The notes under the pieces: model-generated
Database searches by the model: none
Seen by the model: the letters and a program-made list of their open reading frames with translations, nothing else
What the model was told of the DNA's origin: nothing
Part shown: positions 55,044 through 62,086 of the stretch, in pieces
How positions within the stretch are numbered: position 1 is the first letter of the stretch
Layout of the letters: the number at the start of each line of letters is the position of its first letter
Made by a program: the position numbers and the translations under genes
Assembly (NCBI RefSeq): GCF_032461945.1
Contig: NZ_JAWCUD010000003.1
Location: 372,001 to 436,000 of the forward strand
DNA from: Paenibacillus_E violae
GTDB taxonomy: Bacteria; Bacillota; Bacilli; Paenibacillales; NBRC-103111
Direction: 5' to 3'
DNA: 64,000 bases

Positions 55044-57746
55044 TTATAACGACACACCCAAAAAGCCTCGTGTCATTTGAAAATCGATATTACCTTGCTG
55101 ATAGAGACGCGGTACATAAGTATGCTCCAGAATTTCTTTGCTGCGCTCAAGAAGTTGATTCACCCAGCAGCTCGGGTTGCCCTCGAGTACCAAATCGACA
55201 TCTTGCTTATGGTTAGGCAGATCGGCCTGTTCCCAAGTCACTTGCAGCATGGGGACGAAAGGATGCGCCTGAATCGGACGATCACCGATCAGCGCGATGA
55301 TTAACTCCACACCTGTGGCGGCGAGTCCTGTAATCGTCTCCACGCCATGCGTTGTTGGCGTCTCCATCACGTGGAAGCCGTGTCGGCGGACGTGTTCCCC
55401 ATAGGCAATGGACGGCCGAACTGGAGACGAGCCAAATAAAGGCTGACTGAATCCGTCCTCGGTAAGCAATCCGCTGTTCTCGGGAACGACGACCAAGCCT
55501 CCGGCCCCGACAATCATCTTGGTTAGCAGCCCCAACTGTTCGATGGCCTCTTTGTTAATGGCACCAGCGCTTACAATCCCGATGCGCAGCCCTTCCAGAC
55601 CGACCGTCACCTTCTCCGCAGGTTCGGCAGCAGCCAATTGATCGGCGAACCAGGACTCGACCTTTTCGCTCACCTTGGCAATTCCCCCGTCGAGCTGGAT
55701 GCTGGCATAACCAAGTCGGCTCGCATCGACACCCATCACATCCATCTGATGGCGCATGTAGTCGTTATGCGTTTTCTCGCAGCCATGTTCCAGCAGCAAG
55801 CAATGCTCCACCATCGGATGCGTAATATAGCCGATCATCGTACGGGAAAACAGGGATTCAGCCGGCCCCCCCGAGGTGCCGCAGCCTTCCGTGTGCGCCA
55901 AGGTGACAAAGCGCGAGACCTCAGGCTTCCCTGCTCCTTGCTCGTTCAAGCGCCGTGTGATCATACCCGCTACCTGTCCGGCACAAAGACTGGTCGGCAC
56001 GATCAAGCCGATATGATCACTGGACTGCCGATTGCGTTGCCGAGTAAAGGAGAATTGGATTGAATTAGCCGTCGTTACAGCACCATCTTTAATGGCGATC
56101 GGATCTCCTGTCGGTACAGGAGTGTGAAGCAGCGTCTCCAGCTGACTCACATCGTTCTGCTGCCAGTTGCGCCAAATTTGTACTTGGGCATGGCCTGCCT
56201 TCTCGCCGACGCTTCGCTGACCGGAGGCAATTTGGATCGCCAACTCGAATACCTCTTGGCCCAGCTCATCCATCGACTTGCCTTCCAGATACTGCCCCGC
56301 GTTCACATCCATATCGTTCGACAGCAATTGGAAGCGGCGAGTTGTCGTGACCACCTTGACCGTAGGTACATACGGGAAGTTGGTGATTGAACCATTTCCT
56401 GTTGTAAAAAAGATCATGTTGCAGCCTGCGGCTATTTGTCCAGCGATGCTCTCCAGGTCATTTCCAGGGCTATCCATGAAATAGTAACCGCCATCCTTCA
56501 TGAGCTCCCCGTACTCCGTTGCATAGTCGATCCGTGTTGTCGGGTCTTTCTTCATGGCAGCGCCTATAGATTTGAGATAAATATTGTACAATCCACGGTA
56601 CATGTTGCCGCCTGACGGGTTTCCTTCCGCACTAGTGCCATGCCAGGACGTACGCTCCTTAAATCGGTTCACAAGCTCCAGAAATTTGCGAGCGGTTTCC
56701 ACGTTGCGCACTTTCGACAGGACATAAGGCTCCGCGCCAATCAACTCATCCGTTTCGGCTAGACTAGCCGCACCGCCGTAGCGCACCAATTGTTCCGAAA
56801 CCCAGCCAAGCAGCGGATTCGCGGATACTCCGGAAAATGCGTCCGAACCGCCGCACTGCAAGCCGATTCGCAAGTGGCTGATGGATTCAGGCGTCCGCTG
56901 CATCGAGCTAACCGCCTCCAGCCAATCCCGTACAATCGCTTCACCTTTAACCAACTCCTCTTCGAAGCTGCCTGTGAGCGACACGAATTTATGCAGCACT
57001 TCATCGATTGGATAGCTATGCTCACGTGCATAAGCCTCAACCATCTTGTTCGTAACCGATTCATTGCCATAATCGACAACCAATACCGCTCCGACGTTCG
57101 GGTTGACCATGAAACCTGCAAGCGTCCGCAGCAGCAAGTCTACATTATTCGCCTTCTCTGTGCCGCCTTCCGTGTGAGCGACAGGAACGATACCATCTAT
57201 ATTCGAATCCTTGTTCCATTCGCCTTGCAGACGAGAAGCAAGCTCATTCACGTAGCTCCCCGTGTGCGAGGTGGTACCGAGCAGTACGACGTAGTTCCTG
57301 GTGCCAACCCCGCGATCTGCATGGCGGCGATACCCCATGAACGTACGCGTATCCTCATAAGCTGGCGATGCCTGAGCCGGTTGGAAGTTCTCCTCGTCAA
57401 GGATATAGGGAGAAACTTGATCAGCAAAATTGGGCTCCGCCGGCACCGCGAATGTTAACTGGCGCACACTAAGCGCTTCCCGTACCGTTTTGTTGATCAC
57501 ATAGTGACCGGGCTGAATCGGCTTAATCGCAACACCGAAAGGCAAATGCCACGAAAGCAGATCTTCGCCAGGAGCAATCGCTTTCACCGCGAATCGATGG
57601 CCTTCCATAACCGTATAATCCAAGACGAGGGATTGGCCTTCATACTGAATGACAGTACCGGAGTTCAATTGGTGAATCGCAACGGCGCAGTTATCCCCGG
57701 GCAAGGGAAGTCTCGCTACTTCTTCAAATTGGTAAATGACGTCCAT
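55044..57746 (-). CDS. Double-length UxaA-family sugar-acid dehydratase with two catalytic-core copies
   Basis: 900 residues; altronate dehydratase is normally about 500. Residues 14-99 are a SAF domain. Copy 1 (about 135-530) has RGVGTRNYVV, then HTEGG and DYGNE in place of the usual Cys-containing motifs, but keeps LQCGGSDAFSGVSANP (297-311) and FFTTGNGS. Copy 2 (about 560-880) has LCAGQ, HTEGCG (618-623) and EHGCEKTHND (653-662) with the Cys residues, but its equivalent of CGGSD is SAGAI and of TTGRG is LIGDR. The copies align further at FMDSPGNDLESIAGQIAAG and VMETPTTHGVETITGLAATG. Thus each copy keeps a different half of the family signature. By context it dehydrates L-fuconate or L-rhamnonate. 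AAAGGAG precedes the ATG by 10 nt; first gene of the operon. Confidence 0.85.
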   Translation of the reverse strand: MDVIYQFEEVARLPLPGDNCAVAIHQLNSGTVIQYEGQSLVLDYTVMEGHRFAVKAIAPGEDLLSWHLPFGVAIKPIQPGHYVINKTVREALSVRQLTFAVPAEPNFADQVSPYILDEENFQPAQASPAYEDTRTFMGYRRHADRGVGTRNYVVLLGTTSHTGSYVNELASRLQGEWNKDSNIDGIVPVAHTEGGTEKANNVDLLLRTLAGFMVNPNVGAVLVVDYGNESVTNKMVEAYAREHSYPIDEVLHKFVSLTGSFEEELVKGEAIVRDWLEAVSSMQRTPESISHLRIGLQCGGSDAFSGVSANPLLGWVSEQLVRYGGAASLAETDELIGAEPYVLSKVRNVETARKFLELVNRFKERTSWHGTSAEGNPSGGNMYRGLYNIYLKSIGAAMKKDPTTRIDYATEYGELMKDGGYYFMDSPGNDLESIAGQIAAGCNMIFFTTGNGSITNFPYVPTVKVVTTTRRFQLLSNDMDVNAGQYLEGKSMDELGQEVFELAIQIASGQRSVGEKAGHAQVQIWRNWQQNDVSQLETLLHTPVPTGDPIAIKDGAVTTANSIQFSFTRQRNRQSSDHIGLIVPTSLCAGQVAGMITRRLNEQGAGKPEVSRFVTLAHTEGCGTSGGPAESLFSRTMIGYITHPMVEHCLLLEHGCEKTHNDYMRHQMDVMGVDASRLGYASIQLDGGIAKVSEKVESWFADQLAAAEPAEKVTVGLEGLRIGIVSAGAINKEAIEQLGLLTKMIVGAGGLVVVPENSGLLTEDGFSQPLFGSSPVRPSIAYGEHVRRHGFHVMETPTTHGVETITGLAATGVELIIALIGDRPIQAHPFVPMLQVTWEQADLPNHKQDVDLVLEGNPSCWVNQLLERSKEILEHTYVPRLYQQGNIDFQMTRGFLGVSL

Positions 57747-57808
57747 CGATGACTGGCTCCTTTAATGAGATTTTCCGAACTTATAGAATAAATTGAGTTT
57801 CTTCAAGG

Positions 57809-57825
57809 TTAGTGTTGCTCACTAA
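57809..57825. promoter_or_regulatory. Candidate operator in the divergent sugar-operon promoter
   Basis: TTAGTG-TTGCT-CACTAA is a perfect 6-bp inverted repeat directly downstream of the -10 box of the UxaA-family operon, where a bound protein would block the start. Whether the AraC regulator or another protein binds it cannot be told. Confidence 0.45.
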
Positions 57826-57826
57826 T

Positions 57827-57854
57827 ATTGTATCAAGAATATGGCATTTGTTAA
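57827..57854 (-). promoter_or_regulatory. Promoter of the 6-deoxysugar operon
   Basis: On the minus strand, TTAACA (57849-57854) and TACAAT (57827-57832) are 16 bp apart. The -10 box is 81 bp before the start codon, leaving an untranslated leader of about 70 nt. Confidence 0.55.
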
Positions 57855-57864
57855 TTCTTTACCT

Positions 57865-57894
57865 TTGCAAAAACATACTCTATTTTGATATTCT
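57865..57894 (+). promoter_or_regulatory. Promoter of the divergent AraC gene
   Basis: TTGCAA (57865-57870) and TATTCT (57889-57894) are 18 bp apart, 49 bp before the ATG. Confidence 0.45.
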
Positions 57895-57942
57895 ATAAAT
57901 AAGAGAAATCACGAAGTGAGCTGATCTGGGGAGGTTCGGAAC

Positions 57943-58839
57943 ATGCAAAAACCACTTATAAAGAACTTTATTAACGACCACCTCTTACCATTGGACATTG
58001 TATTTAAGGACAAAAAGACACCAAATCGTGAACTGCCAGAGCATCTTCATGATCGCTTTGAATTGGTTTATATTTATAGTGGAAAAGGTACGTTTTTCTT
58101 AAACCAAATGCTCTATGAGATGAATGAAGGAGACCTCTTCATCATTCCTGGAAATACCGTTCATCAGGCATTGCCAGATTCTGAATTTCCAATCACTGCC
58201 ACTGCTGTCTATTTTGATTCGCAACTGATCGGACATTATTCAGCCGGTGATTCGTTTACGAATAGGCAAGTTTTTGAGCGAGCCCGAAAATATAAGAGCT
58301 ATAAGCTTGTAGTCCCAGCAGCCATGCGCCCTCATCTCGAAGATAAACTCAAACAAATGCATGAAGAATTGGAACAACATGAAGCTGGTTTTCGATACGC
58401 AGTTCAATTACATTTAAATAGCCTTCTCATCAGCATTAATCGGTTGATATTAAAAGAATCCCATCCTCAACTGGCGGCGTCCGATATCGGCCCCCCCTGG
58501 TTACTAAACATCCTTCAACACTTAGATCAGTTTCACACTGAACAAATCGCTGGGCTGTCGTATTTGGCTAAGCACACTTCCGTCTCAGCCGCTCATTTAT
58601 CTAGGGTGTTTAAACAACTAACCGGGATGAACATCACCGACTATGTGAATGCCAAGCGAATTTCAACTGCAAAGGAGCTGCTTTTAACTACCGACTTAGG
58701 TATTGATACGATCGCCCACAATTGCGGGTATGAGAGCTTACCTTATTTTCATAAGTTATTTAAGAAGTTTACTGGTGTTACCCCAGGCGTATATCGAAGA
58801 AAAGTAATGAATGAAATTAGCTTCCAATTAGACAACTGA
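57943..58839 (+). CDS. AraC-family transcriptional regulator of the 6-deoxysugar operon
   Basis: 298 residues: cupin-type sensor domain (LHDRFELVYIYSGKGTFFL, GDLFIIPGNTVHQA; resembles RhaR/RhaS-type regulators), then helix-turn-helix motifs (LAKHTSVSAAHLSRVF and IDTIAHNCGYESLPYFHKLF). GGGGAGG lies 7 nt before the ATG. Divergent from the UxaA-family operon across about 200 bp with two facing promoters, so it very likely controls it. The ligand is presumably the sugar. Confidence 0.9.
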   Translation: MQKPLIKNFINDHLLPLDIVFKDKKTPNRELPEHLHDRFELVYIYSGKGTFFLNQMLYEMNEGDLFIIPGNTVHQALPDSEFPITATAVYFDSQLIGHYSAGDSFTNRQVFERARKYKSYKLVVPAAMRPHLEDKLKQMHEELEQHEAGFRYAVQLHLNSLLISINRLILKESHPQLAASDIGPPWLLNILQHLDQFHTEQIAGLSYLAKHTSVSAAHLSRVFKQLTGMNITDYVNAKRISTAKELLLTTDLGIDTIAHNCGYESLPYFHKLFKKFTGVTPGVYRRKVMNEISFQLDN

Positions 58840-58874
58840 CTTAAAAAGTTCACTATTCCCCATAAAATACAAAA

Positions 58875-58900
58875 ACCGCGTTGCATCAAGGCTTCGCGGT
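58875..58900. terminator. Bidirectional terminator overlapping the end of the SARP-type regulator gene
   Basis: ACCGCG (58875-58880) and CGCGGT (58895-58900) pair around a 14-nt loop that contains the stop codon of the minus-strand gene. TTTTTG follows on the minus strand and CTTTGTATTTTT on the plus strand, so it can serve both convergent genes. Confidence 0.8.
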
Positions 58901-60052
58901 CTTTGTATTTTTATCGGTGAATGCACGAACTAACGAACTGTATAGATCGGTCAACTCTTCAGAGGGGCGAATACCTAGCTCCTGATGAAGCAGCCGAACG
59001 TAATCTGTATACAGCGCGGTCAATCCCTTTTTGTCCCCCGTCATTTCGCGTATCATCATCAAATGGTGGATGACCGACTCATCTAACGGATTGTACTCTT
59101 TAAGCTTAAGCAGTAACTTTGAAGCGGAGCCTGTATCTCCCGACGACATAAGTGCGGCGACAAGGCGTTTGACGAATGAAGTGTACATTTGACGATAACG
59201 TTCTGTTTCGTGAATAGCCCATACATATGCTTTATCGCCGAACAAATCACCCGTATAAAGCCGTTCAACCCTTAGGGCATTTTCCACTTGGCTGGCATCG
59301 ATCGTTTGCAGTTCTTTCGCTTGCGATTCAAACTCTACATAATCTATATTAGCGTCCTTCCACTCTAGCGCATAGCCATCGTTCTCTGAACGTATAACCT
59401 CGCGCATACCAAGCGGTTCCAGTGACTTGCGCAGTTGGTACACGGTTGTATTCAAATAGCTCTCCGCACCTGCTTGCTCCATGCCGCCAAAAATATCTGT
59501 AACCAACTTAGAACGTGGAATACGTCTACCTCGGTAAAGCAGGAGATAGGCAAATAGCTCTGCGCATTTTCGCGAGATCCACTTCACTCGGCCCGTTTCA
59601 TTGCTTACAACAACGTCTCCGAGCGCTGTAATAACACCCCTTCCTCTATACTGCGGAGGTGGTACCTGGGTCCTTGGCGGATGGAAAGCCCGCCAGTTCT
59701 GAAGCGCACGATGTACGGTTCGCTGCAGCCTCTCTTGGGAAACCGGTTTGACCAGATAGTCGATCACCGAAAGTTCATAAGCTTCTAGGGCGAAATCCTT
59801 GTGAGAGGTGACGAACACAATTTGAATCGGAAGGCCGGCGTTTCCTAACCTTGCGGCGAATTCCATCCCATTCTCACCTTTCATGGAGATATCAACGAAT
59901 GCGAGGCCAATATCTGTATTCTCTTGTAAAAAGAAGGCTGCAGATTTCGTATCCGTGAAGGCGCCAACAACATGAACCTCAGGCAGCTTTTGCAGCATTT
60001 TGCTCAATATTAAATGCATTGTCGCGTCATCGTCTACCAAAATAACTTTCAA
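58886..60052 (-). CDS. Response regulator with SARP/BTAD output domain
   Basis: 388 residues from a TTG at 60052 that overlaps the kinase stop (TTGA); GGAAGG and AAGAGG lie upstream. Receiver domain at 1-115 (VDDD, Asp in FVDISMKGENG, Lys in YLVKPVS), an OmpR-like winged helix at about 135-220 (WISRKCAELFAYLLLYRGRRI), and a BTAD helical repeat domain to the end (YTGDLFGDKAYVWA, LHQELGIRPSEELTDLY). Receiver-winged helix-BTAD proteins occur in Paenibacillus with 7TM kinases; targets are not known. The direct neighbour upstream is an SLH-domain protein gene. Confidence 0.85.
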   Translation of the reverse strand: MKVILVDDDATMHLILSKMLQKLPEVHVVGAFTDTKSAAFFLQENTDIGLAFVDISMKGENGMEFAARLGNAGLPIQIVFVTSHKDFALEAYELSVIDYLVKPVSQERLQRTVHRALQNWRAFHPPRTQVPPPQYRGRGVITALGDVVVSNETGRVKWISRKCAELFAYLLLYRGRRIPRSKLVTDIFGGMEQAGAESYLNTTVYQLRKSLEPLGMREVIRSENDGYALEWKDANIDYVEFESQAKELQTIDASQVENALRVERLYTGDLFGDKAYVWAIHETERYRQMYTSFVKRLVAALMSSGDTGSASKLLLKLKEYNPLDESVIHHLMMIREMTGDKKGLTALYTDYVRLLHQELGIRPSEELTDLYSSLVRAFTDKNTKTAKP

Positions 60053-61857
60053 GCCTCTTCGCCTTCCTTCCAACGGTCAATGACATCCATCCCGCCTCTT
60101 GATCGGTGTAAAGTGAAGAAAACCGTCGTTCCCACTCCCGGCACGCTGTCAAACCACAGATTTCCTCCATGAATCGCTATAAATTCACGAGTTAACATAA
60201 GCCCAAATCTGGCATGCCCTGTACCTTGTTCAGGATCCGGCACTTTGATAAATGTATCGTCACGGCGCAGCATGTCCACGGTCTCTTCGTCCATTCCTTC
60301 TCCATTATCGCGTATGGTCACAACAATCCTATCCTGGTCCAAATCAGCTCCAATTTCAATCCATCCACCGATTTCCGTAAACTTTATCGCATTCGATAAC
60401 AGGTTCCGCAGAATGAGATCCAGCATCTCTTTATCTGCGCTAACTGTAAACTTCTCGTCAATTTGCTCTCTCAGCACAATACGCTTCATTCCTGCCTTCG
60501 ACTCTGCTAGTAACAGGGCTTGACGAACGACTTGCTGCAAATTCCAGCCTAGCGGTCGAAACACGACATTCCCTTTCTGGTTGCGATACCAGTCAAGCAA
60601 ATTCTCGACAAGATAGAACGTGTTCTGAACTTGTCCTTGGAGTACTCCGAACAATTCGGCATGCTCATTGTTATCCGCAGCAAGTTCTTCACCCAGCAGT
60701 TCGGTAATACTGACCAAGTGTGCGATCGGATCACGAACGTCGTGTGCCACAACAGTAAACATCTTGTCCTTAAACGAGTTTAACTCCAAAAGCTGGTTCG
60801 CACTCTCACGCAGCCTTGCCTCGTTTTCTTTCAGTTCCGTGATATCATTAAACAGGATCATTTTCCCAATGGGTGTGCCTGAATCATAGATGAACGATAC
60901 ACTGCATTGATAATATTTATTTTTATTGCCATCAGCATGGGATTTGTAGAACGAGAACCGTTCGTTTCCGTGATGAGAGTCAAGAATGGGATGAACCAAT
61001 TCAGGATTTGCGGAGAGAACCTCCCCGACATAGGCGGGGTAATGTTTCGTCAATAAGAGTTCGGGTAAGACGCCTTCGGCCGCTTTGTTGTAACTGACAA
61101 TTTGGTCCTTGTAATCGAGCAGGATAACACCATCCCGGATGGTGTCGAACACTTGAGTCAGCGCAAGCGGTGTAAATCGGAGCAGATTGAATCTCAGAAT
61201 TCCCCAGGCATAGACGATCCCTGACACTGCGAACCCGAAAGGCGTCAAATCGACCACCATGCCAAACCACAAGGTTATATTGAACAACAAGGGCACTGCA
61301 GCCCCCATGGTCAGCACGATAATTTGCTTACGAACGATTCTTGAAGACCGCCAATACATCGGGATAAACAGAAAAAATCCACACAATAACACGAAGTAAT
61401 TATACAGCGTGTGCGCTTTGTACCAAGGCCCTTTAACTGTTATATACAACGGAAATGAAGTAGACTCATTGAAGATATATTGCTCATAAAAAAGGTGATG
61501 CCACTCATTGGTCAAATGGAAAAAAAAGACCCCTACAGGGATAACGAATAGGGCCAGCGCAAGGCGTTTTCGGTAATGCGAAGCCGTCCCAGAGAATTGG
61601 ATGACCTGGAAGAGCCAAAGCGTCGTGACGAATGGAATGCCCACATATTCGATTTGAAGCGAAAGCTTAACTTCGTATAAGTTGCGGCTTAACAACTCGA
61701 AAGCATAACCACTTGCGTACCAAGCCGCTCCTATCATAATCAGAATCATCGTTCTAGCGACTGGTAAATGCCGTTGCTGATAGGACAAAAACGCAACGTA
61801 TATCATGAATCCCGCTGCCAGAAAAAGCAGTAAGGACAACCATTGAACTGTGTTCAC
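60049..61857 (-). CDS. Sensor histidine kinase with 7TM N-terminus and PAS domain
   Basis: 602 residues from a GTG at 61857 with AGGAG 10 nt upstream; an in-frame GTG six codons earlier has no ribosome binding site. Seven membrane segments in the first 230 residues (HisKA_7TM type), a PAS domain at about 240-350 (TIRDGVILLDYKDQIVSYN), the phospho-His in VVAHDVRDPIAHL, and a HATPase domain (NLLSNAIKF, DNGEGMD, GHARFGLMLTREF). The PAS domain and membrane region could sense a hydrophobic or redox signal. Overlaps the regulator gene by 4 nt. Confidence 0.88.
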   Translation of the reverse strand: MNTVQWLSLLLFLAAGFMIYVAFLSYQQRHLPVARTMILIMIGAAWYASGYAFELLSRNLYEVKLSLQIEYVGIPFVTTLWLFQVIQFSGTASHYRKRLALALFVIPVGVFFFHLTNEWHHLFYEQYIFNESTSFPLYITVKGPWYKAHTLYNYFVLLCGFFLFIPMYWRSSRIVRKQIIVLTMGAAVPLLFNITLWFGMVVDLTPFGFAVSGIVYAWGILRFNLLRFTPLALTQVFDTIRDGVILLDYKDQIVSYNKAAEGVLPELLLTKHYPAYVGEVLSANPELVHPILDSHHGNERFSFYKSHADGNKNKYYQCSVSFIYDSGTPIGKMILFNDITELKENEARLRESANQLLELNSFKDKMFTVVAHDVRDPIAHLVSITELLGEELAADNNEHAELFGVLQGQVQNTFYLVENLLDWYRNQKGNVVFRPLGWNLQQVVRQALLLAESKAGMKRIVLREQIDEKFTVSADKEMLDLILRNLLSNAIKFTEIGGWIEIGADLDQDRIVVTIRDNGEGMDEETVDMLRRDDTFIKVPDPEQGTGHARFGLMLTREFIAIHGGNLWFDSVPGVGTTVFFTLHRSRGGMDVIDRWKEGEEA

Positions 61858-62010
61858 TGCAGCGTCTCTCCTCACTATGGAACTGCCATGCCGGTCAGTC
61901 CTAAGTAAACCTCCTTTTCAATATACATGCTTATTCATCGAGTATCTACCCTTCCCCCTTAACATTTCGTCAACTAGTAGGCTCAAGAACTTGCGGAGAT
62001 AAAATAAAAA

Positions 62011-62031
62011 AAGCCGCATCACATGCGACTT
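62011..62031 (-). terminator. Terminator of the SLH-protein gene
   Basis: AAGCCGCAT and ATGCGACTT (one wobble) form a tight stem with a 3-nt loop, followed on the minus strand by TTTTTATTTTAT. It begins 56 nt after the stop. Confidence 0.85.
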
Positions 62032-62086
62032 TTCATATAACCATATTCTTCTTTTTCCCTACCTTGGACTGATTTCTTTGCTCGTT

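Noticed and set aside
56790..57458. Plus-strand frame of 222 codons opposite the UxaA-family gene
   Set aside because: Antisense shadow of a well-supported gene in a GC-richer stretch; no domain or start signal.
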